Shown here one piece after another: positions 29,353 through 37,761 of a stretch of 64,000 bases of DNA. The translations under genes and the position numbers were made by a program. The stretch is from Opitutales bacterium UBA2995 (GTDB lineage: Bacteria; Verrucomicrobiota; Verrucomicrobiia; Opitutales; UBA2995), in contig DDZZ01000035.1 of assembly GCA_002346535.1 (NCBI GenBank), positions 24,417 through 88,416 of the forward strand, given 5' to 3'. Below the pieces are notes generated by a model. The model searched no databases and was not told where the DNA came from. It saw only the letters and a list, made by a program, of their open reading frames with translations. Each line of letters starts with the position of its first letter. The stretch's first letter is position 1.

Positions 29353-29977
29353 ATGGATAGTAGTTATTCCCTGAAACACCGAATAAGCTACTTTCAAGTC
29401 GACCAAGATCATAAAATACAACTCGGCGCTGTATTTCAACTTCTCCTGTAGGCAGCCATCCGCCATGCCAATCAAGCGGCAGCAGGAACGGACATTTTGG
29501 AAATGAAAGGGGAATTCTGAATTCTCAACCGTGTAGCCTTCAACTCGAAAAATATCCGAGACTTTACGAGGAGGTAACCGTTCATACTTGGGCAAACAAA
29601 ATGGAGAACGTAACAGGATTCAGGGAATTTCCAATTTTCTGCGGAAACGAGGAAATCGAGAAATTATCCGCCCTATGGCTCTATATAAACCTATGCAAAA
29701 AACGTTCGCCAGGATCCGGGATGATATTATGGAAAATTTCGCGGTCGACAACGACGGCAACAACCACGTCAACAACACGACCTGCCTGGAAATGCTTCAG
29801 ACCGCCCTCTATCACCAAAAATTGGATACACACCCGAGCCAATTACAAATTCAATTTTCCAAGGAAATTCCACCGGATACCGAATACGTGAACGCGGGCA
29901 TCGAGAACAAAGAAAACGAAAAGGTGTTCAGTATAGGACCAGGCGAAGAAATAGCCGCTACAGGCAGGGTGAGTTGA
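29353..29977 (+). pseudogene. Decayed acyl-ACP thioesterase (FatA/B-like)
   Basis: Only visible by joining three frames. It starts MDSSYSLKHRISYFQVDQ, is stopped by TAG at 29449 and TGA at 29518 (in place of the Trp of FWILNR), and then shifts frame near 29535 (YPRLYEEVTVHTWANKME). It shifts again in the A-run near 29695 and ends FAVDNDGNNHVNNTTCLEMLQ. The hotdog-fold acyl-ACP thioesterase pattern (HVNN followed by Y/C-LE-M) is clear. An intact protein would be about 207 aa. Two nonsense codons and two frameshifts within 350 bases mean it is not functional; recoding is not credible. Family assignment by pattern is fairly sure. Confidence 0.8.
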
Positions 29978-29979
29978 GC

Positions 29980-30756
29980 CTACTCTTGTTCCGATCGTGA
30001 CAGCTGGACGAGCAAGAGGATTCCGGACAAAAAAATCCCGGGCCAGATAACCTGCCAGGGATCTGCTAGGAGATAACTTTTGTTTTGCCGTAAAATCGAT
30101 CCCAATTCGGGAAAATCGGGGTCGCCTATAAGCCCCAAAAAGGCCAAACCGCTGACTTCAAGCAGGGAAAAAGCGAATATCAATTTCGATAAACCGGATA
30201 CATCGGGTTTCAGGTTCGGCCATATGGTCCTGCGAAAAAGGTTCCAGGACTGGGACCCCAATACCAGGCTCGCCTGAACGTAGAGTGTTTCTTTCTGATA
30301 GAGCCACAATACACGTAGCTGCCGGAAGGTAAAAGGTACATTTCCCAAGGCAGCGGCGATAACCAAAGTTCCGGGGCCTTGTTCCAAGAAGACAAGTAAC
30401 AAAAGTGCAATAAAAATTACCGGTATGGCCAACCAACCGGACACAAATGAGAGAATGAATTGGCTGAACCAAGCAGGTGCTTTCTGCTCCGCAAACAAAA
30501 TAAGGGCGGCCAAAGCCAAATTGCCTACTGTAGCCACCAGACCCATTAAAATGGAGTGCCCGGATCCCAGCCAAATGCGACTGAAAAGATCTCTTCCTAA
30601 ACCATCCACTCCCAAAAGGTGAGAGAAGGATGGGCCTGACAATCGGTTTCCTGTGTAATCTTGGGATAGCGGATCAAGGGGTGTATAAAAAAATCCCACG
30701 AATGCCCATAATAGGATCAGCCCAAGGAGAAGTTCAAATAGCCGGGTCCGGTTCAT
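29980..30756 (-). CDS. Peptide/nickel-type ABC transporter permease, DppC-like
   Basis: 258 residues, about five to six membrane helices. The N-terminal phrase LSGPSFSHLLGVDGLGRDLFSRIW is the DppC/OppC hallmark, and the cytoplasmic ATPase-coupling EAA-type loop is near YVQASLVLGSQSWNLFRRTIWPNL. It overlaps the DppB-like gene by 4 bases. Somewhat short compared with ~280-300 aa family members, mainly at the C-terminus. ATPase genes (DppD/F) are absent from the window, so the importer is incomplete here. Confidence 0.87.
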   Translation of the reverse strand: MNRTRLFELLLGLILLWAFVGFFYTPLDPLSQDYTGNRLSGPSFSHLLGVDGLGRDLFSRIWLGSGHSILMGLVATVGNLALAALILFAEQKAPAWFSQFILSFVSGWLAIPVIFIALLLLVFLEQGPGTLVIAAALGNVPFTFRQLRVLWLYQKETLYVQASLVLGSQSWNLFRRTIWPNLKPDVSGLSKLIFAFSLLEVSGLAFLGLIGDPDFPELGSILRQNKSYLLADPWQVIWPGIFLSGILLLVQLSRSEQE

Positions 30757-31802
30757 GAACCCCCTTTCTTAATTTTCGGGTCCATGGAAAAAGCGACCGT
30801 ATCAGCCAGGCACACCACCGCGAATACCAAGAGGATGATGAACAGAAAACCATTCTCGATGACAAAAAGATCCTTTTCCAAAATCGCGCCCACAAGGAAG
30901 CTGCCCATACCGGGCCAAGAAAATACTGTCTCGGTCAAAACCGCACCTCCCAACAAAGCTCCGAAGCTGGTCCCCAGCGCGGTCACCACCGGAGCTCCGG
31001 CCAGCTTGAGCAAATGCTTTAACCATAGCCGGACTGGGCCAAAGCCGCGTGCCTTGAGCGACATTATCAGATTCCGCGTGATGGGATCCTGCATGCGCGG
31101 ATGAATGACATTGATCACCACCGCCGCAGGATAAAAGGAAAGGCAGAGAGCTGGTAGAAATAGATGATTGACCACCAGTCCAAACAGATCCCCACGTCCC
31201 GCCAGAAGGACATCGAGTATTAGAAATCCTGTTACATGAGGTTTATCATAGGTGTAATCAAACCTCCCCTCTGTGGGGAAGACATTCAACCAAAGGCTTC
31301 CAATCACAATTAAAATAAATCCTAACCAAAAAATTGGAATCACAACTCCGATAACCCCTAGACCATGGGATAGTTTACGGAAAATCCACGCTGAGCCAGA
31401 GGAGGCAAACAGGGCAATAGGTATACCGTAAAGGACACCCAGAAACATGGCTGACAGCGTAAGCTCGAGCGTTGCGGTTAACCGGGAGAATAAGTCTTCC
31501 ACTACAGGTCTTTGAGTGATCAGGCTCCTTCCCCAGTCACCCGTCATAAAATTTTCGAAGTAATTAAAGTATTGAGTTAACAACGGGTCGTTCAACCCGA
31601 GACGCTCCCGCTCCAAGGCCACCGTTTCCGGATCCGGATTCTTCAATCGAAGAGCAATCGGATCCCCCTCCAACAATTGAATTGCCGTAAACAGCAAAAT
31701 GCTCGCCCCAATCAGCGCCCCAACCAGCACGCCACACTTCTTCAGGCCATTTACCAAGAACTCCACTAAACTATTGAGTGGCACAAACTGCGCCGGTGAC
31801 AA
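30753..31802 (-). CDS. Peptide/nickel-type ABC transporter permease, DppB-like
   Basis: 349 residues with a first helix at about 22-45, the typical LGLNDPLLTQYFNYFENFMTGDWGRSLITQRPV periplasmic part, then five helices and the coupling loop with ARGFGPVRLWLKHLLKLAGAPV. It is upstream of and overlaps the DppC-like gene. Its first ~30 codons have a diverged copy about 0.8 kb upstream at 32498-32584. The substrate-binding protein gene (34601) is separated from it by an FAD enzyme and relics. Confidence 0.9.
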   Translation of the reverse strand: MSPAQFVPLNSLVEFLVNGLKKCGVLVGALIGASILLFTAIQLLEGDPIALRLKNPDPETVALERERLGLNDPLLTQYFNYFENFMTGDWGRSLITQRPVVEDLFSRLTATLELTLSAMFLGVLYGIPIALFASSGSAWIFRKLSHGLGVIGVVIPIFWLGFILIVIGSLWLNVFPTEGRFDYTYDKPHVTGFLILDVLLAGRGDLFGLVVNHLFLPALCLSFYPAAVVINVIHPRMQDPITRNLIMSLKARGFGPVRLWLKHLLKLAGAPVVTALGTSFGALLGGAVLTETVFSWPGMGSFLVGAILEKDLFVIENGFLFIILLVFAVVCLADTVAFSMDPKIKKGGS

Positions 31803-32019
31803 GGATTAGTTCATGTGGCCTGAAATAGGTCTCGATCATCTTCGTATGAAGGCAAGACCAATCGATAGGGAACCTAAAGAAGGATCTTCCTTAATCCATT
31901 GCTACTTCATACTCAAAACCCGCGAAAGGCTACGAAATCCGGCAGGGCCAGTTCAGCCTATCCGAAAAATATGGCTAATACATAGTGGAGCGGCTTGCTG
32001 CTGCCTTATGGTTCGTTAA

Positions 32020-32469
32020 ATGAGAATATCCCCAGGAATAATCACCCATAAAAGAGCCGGATTTCATTATAAGGAAAATTCATTGGGGGCATTGCGGTGG
32101 TGTATCGAAAATCAAATTGAATGGCGCGAAATTGATGTTGCCCTTACAGGTGATGGAAGGGTTGTCGTATTTCATGGAGATAATCTGGGCGGGTCTACAA
32201 ACGGCAGTGGATTAATTGCCACGAAAGACTATGATGAGATTAAACAACTGGAGATCGGAAAAGAAGAATCAATTTCTCTCCCAAGAGATTTTCTTTGCAC
32301 GGCAAAATCTAAGGTAAAATTACACATAGAATTAAAGGGAATAGAGCATCATAAAATCTGTGAGCTGCAGAAAATGATACAAGATCAAAAACAATTCATC
32401 GTATTGCATGATGAAACAAAGTCTACCTGGGGAAAAATACTGGAATGCAACCTATGGATTCTTTTTTGA
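32020..32469 (+). pseudogene. Truncated glycerophosphodiester phosphodiesterase-like fragment
   Basis: 149 residues that follow the GDPD pattern: ITHKRAGFHYKENSLGALRWC (family HRG...EN...A), WREIDVALTGDGRVVVFHGDN (family E-x-D...DG..V..HD) and LHIELKG. The metal-ligand histidines and acids are mostly present but HRG is changed to HKRA. The protein stops at about 60 percent of family length in GKILECNLWILF, exactly where the relic permease sequence begins on the other strand. It is therefore probably a truncated gene; a short functional protein cannot be ruled out. Confidence 0.6.
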
Positions 32470-32497
32470 GAAAATTTACCCGCATCCAGCAGCCTAA

Positions 32498-32584
32498 GAA
32501 TTGTAATTCGTATAAAGTCTTCTGGCCCTATTGGTAAGCCTATCAGAACACCACATTTCTTCAGGCCATTTAACAATAACTCAT
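32498..32584 (-). pseudogene. Relic copy of the 5' end of the DppB-like permease gene
   Basis: Aligns without gaps to 31679-31765, the start of the permease gene, at a constant offset of 819 bases, with an identical run TTCTTCAGGCCATTTA. Its translation NGLKKCGVLIGLPIG matches NGLKKCGVLVGALIG of the real gene. After about 30 codons the similarity is lost. It has no continuation and is a fragment left from an old duplication or from a second, lost transporter. Confidence 0.75.
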
Positions 32585-33053
32585 CTCAGCAATTTAGGGT
32601 ACACCTCACCCTTTTTCTGGGGTTGGACTTCCTAGCCTTTCGAGAAATTTGTCTTTCTCTGGGCGTGATTTGCTAAGAATAACAAATACTGTGTGTTTCA
32701 AAAAAATGGCATCCTTTTCTTGTCCTATCCTGTGTTTGATGCAAAAATCTGAAATGGCTACGGATTTGGTGAAAAGAAGAAAATTAATTGTAATGGTATT
32801 TTGGCCTACCTAGAGCACCCTTCTTTTAGGCGTCAAAACCAATACAGAGTTAATAATACGCCAACTGAAGAGAACGCGCTGGATACTACTGTGGATTCTT
32901 GGTCAGGGATACGAAAATTAGTAAATCAATAATTAAAAACAAGAGGGAGGCCAATAGAAAAAAGTAATTTGCAAAGGAATGCCACGTACTAAATTTAATC
33001 GTATCACCAGACATTGGGGGAAGGGGTCAAGATTCATATTCTGAAAAAGCTTA
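32585..33053. other. AT-rich intergenic stretch without genes
   Basis: No reading frame of note on either strand. The segment near 33014-33040 (TTGGGGGAAGGGGTCAAG and following) resembles end sequences often found beside REP-associated transposase genes, but no transposase is present and this is only an impression. Confidence 0.4.
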
Positions 33054-34496
33054 TCACTCCAACTTCGGGTCTTTATCGGTGGCGAGGCCGGAGCTGGTGA
33101 TGGATGCCGATTCCTGGTAGGTTTCGTAGTCGGTGTTGACGCGCCAGAGTTCGTGGCTTTTGCCGTCGCAAATGTTTTCGCTGATCAAGATGCCCATCAA
33201 GATGCTGTGGTCCTGATTGTTGTATTTGAATGTTCCATACCGACCGATGGGGATGACATTTTCGAAGTCTTTTAAAAAGGCTTCTATCTTGGATACCGGT
33301 TCCTTGTATCCTTTTTTATAAACCGGATAAGACCGAGGAATGCGGATGACCTTGCCTTCGATAATATCTGACTGATCAATCAGTCCTATGGCTTCGAGCT
33401 CCTGATCCACTTTTTGGATGATGGTTTCGTCGTTCTCTTTCCACATGGGACCATCGTCATTGCACCAGAGTTCGGAGCATAAAACAGTGTGATCTTTGTC
33501 GCTGGTGATATCATCAACCCAATTGTTGTAATTGGTTACCCGGCCAATACCGACATCCGCCGAATGGATATAGAGCCACTGGTCGTCGAAAATGTCTTTT
33601 TTGTTCACCAGGGTATATACAAGAATGGTATTCCTGTAAGAGAGTTTTTTCAGCACGTTCCGGATCGGATCTTCAGGTTGGCTGAGAGCCTTAACCAGCA
33701 AGGTCAATGGCATGGTTGATATGACAAAATCATACTCGAGTTCCTGACCATTCGCTAATCGTACCCCGTGAGCCTGGCCATCATCGCCACGGATAAAGGA
33801 TTGAACGCACTGACCCAAATGAACGTGACTCCCCAACTCCTCAATTTTTTCAGCCATCTGGTTGTAGATATATCCGGTTCCCTTGATGGGATAGGCAAAC
33901 TGATCAGCCAGGGTAGCATGTTTCTTTTGTCCGATACCCAGGATTCCCTTGAGGGCTTCGCCGAGCGATAATTTCCGGATGCGCTGAGAAGCAAAGTCGG
34001 AATCCAAGTCCTTACAATCAATGCCCCACAATTTCTCACTGTACGTTTTGAAAAAGATTTCGAAGAGCCGCTTACCGAATCGAGAGATAGTCCAGGACTC
34101 AAAATCGTCCTCATCCTTCGATCCTTTGACTTTGGTATAAAGATAGCTGAATAGACAATGGAATCCTTCCATGGCGCCTAGTTTGGCAAGAGCTTCGATG
34201 CCCTTCAGCGGATAACCGAAATATTTGCCCTCGTAGTAAATGCGGGTTTTCCGATGCACCATCTTGTATTCATGGCCCACCATCTCGAGCCAAAGCGAAT
34301 TCACCTTCTTATCCTTGCTGACAAAGCGGTGAGGACCCAGATCTACCTGGTAACCCCATAGAGGAAATGTTTTGCACATGCCCCCAACGCTGTCTGACAA
34401 TTCGAAGACATCTACCGAGCATCCTTTCTTGGCCAACATGTAGCCGGCTGATAAACCAGCCGGACCACCCCCAATAATACAAATCCGATGGCCCAT
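33054..34496 (-). CDS. FAD-dependent oxidoreductase, UDP-galactopyranose mutase / protoporphyrinogen oxidase-like
   Basis: 480 residues. N-terminal dinucleotide-binding motif IIGGGPAGLSAGYML with VDVFELSDSVGGMCKTF, then LGPHRFVSKD and a Trp-Gly-rich FKTYSEKLWGIDCKDL near 150-165, and a C-terminal PIGRYGTFKYNNQDHSILMG FAD-contact region. This is the amine-oxidase-type FAD family that modifies nucleotide sugars or related polyketide/sugar substrates and is often named NAD(P)-binding or UGM-like. It lies alone between the substrate-binding protein and the permeases of the peptide importer, with 100 bases before and more than 1 kb after, so it looks inserted. Exact substrate unknown. Confidence 0.75.
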   Translation of the reverse strand: MGHRICIIGGGPAGLSAGYMLAKKGCSVDVFELSDSVGGMCKTFPLWGYQVDLGPHRFVSKDKKVNSLWLEMVGHEYKMVHRKTRIYYEGKYFGYPLKGIEALAKLGAMEGFHCLFSYLYTKVKGSKDEDDFESWTISRFGKRLFEIFFKTYSEKLWGIDCKDLDSDFASQRIRKLSLGEALKGILGIGQKKHATLADQFAYPIKGTGYIYNQMAEKIEELGSHVHLGQCVQSFIRGDDGQAHGVRLANGQELEYDFVISTMPLTLLVKALSQPEDPIRNVLKKLSYRNTILVYTLVNKKDIFDDQWLYIHSADVGIGRVTNYNNWVDDITSDKDHTVLCSELWCNDDGPMWKENDETIIQKVDQELEAIGLIDQSDIIEGKVIRIPRSYPVYKKGYKEPVSKIEAFLKDFENVIPIGRYGTFKYNNQDHSILMGILISENICDGKSHELWRVNTDYETYQESASITSSGLATDKDPKLE

Positions 34497-34600
34497 GCTT
34501 ATTTAATTAATGTCCTCAATTGATACCAACCATGCCAACATGCGCCCCAGTCATGGCAACGACAATTTTTAGCCGAAAGTTTGTCCCGCTCTAAAGACAT

Positions 34601-36178
34601 TTAGTTACCGCCAGCCGGCTTAACGGGGCCCAAAAATATATCTCCCGTTTTAGCCAGCTTAAATCCTTCGAAACCATTCCGGAAGACTACGATGTCCTCG
34701 CCGTGCACCAGGGGAAGCAAAGGCAAATCGCGCCGCCAAAGTTCCAGGACTTGCTCATAAATTTTCTGGCGCTGCTCGAGATCGGAAACTTTCCGGCCTT
34801 CAATAAGCAGACGATCCATCTCGGGATCCTTGTAGAAGGCTATGTTGGTAGCAGCACCCATTTTGGCAGCCCAACTGGCTAAATGGATGCTCAGAAAATT
34901 ATCGGGATCTCCATTGTCCCCATGCCAACCAAGAAAACCAATTTCGTGACGTCCATTTCGAGTATGGTGCAAATGGTTTTTAAAATCCCTCACGTCTATT
35001 TCGATGTTAAGACCGACTTTCTTAAGGTCTTCACGAATCAAGGAAGTGATGCTGACCGGATCCGGCGCATAAAGCCGCGGCGCGTTCATTACACTAATCG
35101 TGATAGATGTCTCCCATCGCTCCGCATATTTACTTAAAACAGCACGAGCCGCCGCAGGATCAAAGGGAACAGGATCAAATGCTGGAGGCTCCCCCAGCAT
35201 TCCTTTGGCCATGGGGAAATGAGCCACCTCGCCAAGGCTATCCAAAGCCACCTCAACAAGCTTATCCCGATTGATCGCTTTGAAGATGGCTTCACGAATC
35301 TCAGGTTCGCGTATTCGCTTTGATGACTCATTAAAAGCGATATAGGCAAAATTCATACCCGGCTTGTGGAAGACTTCGTAATTTGGATCGTTGAGGAGGG
35401 GCTGGATTTCAGCCGGTTGCAGACCATCTAGACCGTGAATTTTTCCAGCCTTCAATTCCAGGAGTCTCACTGCATTTTCGCTGACCGACTTTATTACCAA
35501 TCGTTCAAAACCGGCAGGCTCCGCCCAATAGTTCTCGTTCCGTTCCAGAATGATAGCCTGATTGGGCTCCCAGCTTACAAATTGGTACGGCCCCGTACCA
35601 ACTGGGTTGCGCACCAAATCCTGACCGTAATCTTTAAGTGAATTGGGACTGATGAGGTACGAAGTAAACGTAGCCAGCGAGTAGAGCAGCGTGGCGTTGG
35701 GTTGACTTAGGTGCAGGCTCAATGTCATGGGTCCGTCAACCGTCACTGATTCCACTTCACTGTACAAATAGTTCCAGTACTGAAAGATGGACCCAGGCAG
35801 GTGCCCGGGATGTTCTTTGTCCATTTGCCGATGGAAGGACCAGGCAGCAGCTTCGGCTGTTAGCGGAGTTCCATCGTGAAAAACAATCCCTTCGCGAATC
35901 TGAAAAGTTATCGTCAATCCATCGTCGGATACCGAATAGTTTTCCGCCAGCCAAGGTTCCAGATCGAGAGAGCCCGGTTTAAAACGAATTAAGCCTTCGC
36001 AAATCTGATTGAGTGTCTTGACGGATTCCCCGTCATCCACATCGCCGGGATCCAATTTCTGAGCGTCACTCCCCCGGGCGTAAAAAAAGGTGCTGGATGG
36101 CGAGACAGGCTTATCACTACCACATCCCGCGACAAAGAAAGCAAGGAAAAGCATAAAAAGGGGCACCCAATATTTCAT
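34601..36178 (-). CDS. Peptide-type ABC transporter substrate-binding lipoprotein (family 5)
   Basis: 525 residues from the ATG at 36178. This start gives a proper lipoprotein signal MKYWVPLFMLFLAFFVAGC with the lipobox cysteine and avoids a 23-base overlap with the OsmC gene that the upstream start at 36223 would make. SBP_bac_5 features: LDPGDVDDGESVKTLNQICEGL near 45, the Y-S-V motif and LTAEAAAWSFHRQ, then NPVGTGPYQFVSWEPNQAI near 190 and the long C-terminal lobe. Together with the DppB/DppC-like genes it would import oligopeptides or similar solutes. Confidence 0.9.
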   Translation of the reverse strand: MKYWVPLFMLFLAFFVAGCGSDKPVSPSSTFFYARGSDAQKLDPGDVDDGESVKTLNQICEGLIRFKPGSLDLEPWLAENYSVSDDGLTITFQIREGIVFHDGTPLTAEAAAWSFHRQMDKEHPGHLPGSIFQYWNYLYSEVESVTVDGPMTLSLHLSQPNATLLYSLATFTSYLISPNSLKDYGQDLVRNPVGTGPYQFVSWEPNQAIILERNENYWAEPAGFERLVIKSVSENAVRLLELKAGKIHGLDGLQPAEIQPLLNDPNYEVFHKPGMNFAYIAFNESSKRIREPEIREAIFKAINRDKLVEVALDSLGEVAHFPMAKGMLGEPPAFDPVPFDPAAARAVLSKYAERWETSITISVMNAPRLYAPDPVSITSLIREDLKKVGLNIEIDVRDFKNHLHHTRNGRHEIGFLGWHGDNGDPDNFLSIHLASWAAKMGAATNIAFYKDPEMDRLLIEGRKVSDLEQRQKIYEQVLELWRRDLPLLPLVHGEDIVVFRNGFEGFKLAKTGDIFLGPVKPAGGN

Positions 36179-36200
36179 GACACGCGGGGACAAAAGGATT

Positions 36201-36608
36201 TCAGACCCAGTCGAGAGTAACATTTAGTTCTACCTCCGAATGCAAGCTTTGATGAACGGGACAGGCATGGGCAATGTGCACCATATGTTTTTTATCTTTG
36301 TCATCGAAACGATCCGGTATCTTTACAGCGACGTTGAGTTGAGCGATTCTGCGAGGAGTGTCTTTAGACATTATTTTTTGAACTTCCGCCGTCGACCCTT
36401 TTAAATTCCAACCTTTCTGTAAGCCTTTAATCGCAATAGTAGTGACAATGCAGGCACCCAATGCCGCAGCGCAAAGATCAGTGGGCGAAAAATATTCGCC
36501 TTTACCCATGTTATCAGTTGGTGCGTCGGTTCGAATCACGGTGCCGGATGGGCCATGCACGGCTTGGGTTCGAAGGTCGCCTGTGTATTCCAGATTGATG
36601 GTTACCAT
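36201..36608 (-). CDS. OsmC/Ohr family peroxidase-like protein
   Basis: 135 residues. Thiol peroxidase family that reduces organic hydroperoxides. Both characteristic cysteines are present: one in DLCAAALGACIVTTI near 46-53, the other in HIAHACPVHQSL near 115. EYFSPTDL before the first is typical of the YhfA-type OsmC branch. The gene is upstream of the substrate-binding protein in the same direction; co-transcription is possible (22-base gap). Confidence 0.88.
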   Translation of the reverse strand: MVTINLEYTGDLRTQAVHGPSGTVIRTDAPTDNMGKGEYFSPTDLCAAALGACIVTTIAIKGLQKGWNLKGSTAEVQKIMSKDTPRRIAQLNVAVKIPDRFDDKDKKHMVHIAHACPVHQSLHSEVELNVTLDWV

Positions 36609-36700
36609 GTAAGCAGGTTGAAGGATGAGGGCAAAAGGTAGAAGAAGAAAACCACGCCGAATGACAAACCTAACCTGAAAACCGCAACGAGAAGAGAGCC

Positions 36701-37462
36701 TTAAGGGGCTTCCGGAAACATCTTTTCGAGGGCCTCGTCGATAGCGGATTTTAGCTCTGGGATCCTCGATTCATCAAAGGATCCCGCCACCGCAACACCC
36801 ATATAAAGATTATTGGAGGACATGGCCGATAAGGAAACCTCAGCTGTATCCGAATTCACTTTTACAAAAGCATGCCCGGCTTTTCTAATGCGGTGAAGGT
36901 CTTCGATGACCATTTCCACGCCACCCAAATAGCCGGGAATTTCGTTTACTCCATCAAAAAACTCGCGTGCCTTTTCATCACTTCTCTTGGAAAGCAGCAT
37001 CATGCCGATACCCGATTGAGTTGCAGGTTGAAGGCGGAGGCGTCCAACCGCATCTTCAGCGGACATGCCAGGCATCAGGTGGTAAAGATAATATACGTTT
37101 CGCTCCCACAGCATACCAAAGGCTGTGATCAGGTTCACTTTCCGATGAAGTTCCAAAAGCGGTTTGGTCGTATTGCCGATTAATCCAGAAGAATAGAGGC
37201 TTTGAGCGGCTAAAACGTGCATGGCTGGCCCGGGCATGTATTTGGCATTGCGGTTCTGGCGAGCCATGCCCATGTGCGCCAGTGTTTTTAATAGTCGATG
37301 GGCTCGAGTCGTTTCCATATTGAGACGACGGGCCAACTCCCGAGCGCCCAAAGGCCCTGGATTCGTCGACAGGATTTGTAGACAGCGGACACCGTCCATC
37401 AAACTCCGATTAGGTTGTGCGGGAAGCATAATACTCGGCTCAGTCTGAAGCATTAAAGGCAA
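36701..37462 (-). CDS. IclR family transcriptional regulator
   Basis: 253 residues. N-terminal winged helix at about 18-75 (SLMDGVRCLQILSTNPGPLGARELARRLNMETTRAHRLLKTLAHMGMARQ) and a C-terminal ligand-binding GAF-like domain. Alternative starts lie at 37462 and 37453. It is divergent from the trp leader at 37666, so its product could bind in the intervening 200 bases, but the nearby trp operon has its own attenuator and the minus-strand OsmC/ABC genes are equally possible targets. Confidence 0.9.
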   Translation of the reverse strand: MPLMLQTEPSIMLPAQPNRSLMDGVRCLQILSTNPGPLGARELARRLNMETTRAHRLLKTLAHMGMARQNRNAKYMPGPAMHVLAAQSLYSSGLIGNTTKPLLELHRKVNLITAFGMLWERNVYYLYHLMPGMSAEDAVGRLRLQPATQSGIGMMLLSKRSDEKAREFFDGVNEIPGYLGGVEMVIEDLHRIRKAGHAFVKVNSDTAEVSLSAMSSNNLYMGVAVAGSFDESRIPELKSAIDEALEKMFPEAP

Positions 37463-37665
37463 GTCGTTGCTATATAATCAACGAAATTGAGCGAGCTGGA
37501 AGCCAAAAGTCCCAGAAATAGTGGGGCTTGAACGCTATGCCCACGAAAAGGATATACTTGACTTTTTAGCCAAATTTCGGGTTATTCTCGATCATGCAAT
37601 ACTCGGAAATCTGTTCCAGCAAGCCAACTGTTGTATCGAGCGCTATAGTTGATACTTGCTTCGTA

Positions 37666-37698
37666 ATGGATAATTTCTGGTGGCGGTCTGATCGCTAG
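37666..37698 (+). CDS. trpL: Tryptophan leader peptide with tandem Trp codons
   Basis: A ten-codon ORF, MDNFWWRSDR followed by TAG, with two adjacent TGG codons. It lies about 130 bases upstream of trpE(G) and directly precedes a terminator hairpin. This is the standard form of a trp attenuation leader peptide; rhizobial trpE(G) genes carry comparable leaders with tandem Trp codons. A purine-rich ribosome-binding site is not evident. A -10-like TATAGT sits at 37644 and a TTGACT at 37558, so the transcription start is not determined. Confidence 0.75.
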   Translation: MDNFWWRSDR

Positions 37699-37723
37699 GG
37701 CCGCTCATCATTGCAAACAGGTT

Positions 37724-37755
37724 GCGCGGATCCAGCTACAGGACCGCGCTTTTTT
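37724..37755 (+). terminator. Attenuator terminator upstream of trpE(G)
   Basis: GCGCGG then a bulged A then TCC pairs with GGA-CCGCGC across a seven-base loop, followed by six T (37750-37755). A strong intrinsic terminator in the leader. Confidence 0.85.
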
Positions 37756-37761
37756 GTGCCC

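Noticed and set aside
29449..29520. TAG and TGA in the thioesterase as recoded amino acids
   Set aside because: Two frameshifts follow within 200 bases and no recoding signals are seen; decay is simpler.
29260..29595. Minus-strand frame of 111 codons
   Set aside because: It overlaps the end of the tesA-like gene and the thioesterase pseudogene; the plus-strand translation has clear homology, so this is a shadow.
31813..32019. 68-codon plus-strand frame before the GDPD fragment
   Set aside because: Composition unlike a real protein, no recognisable motif, lies in a degraded zone.
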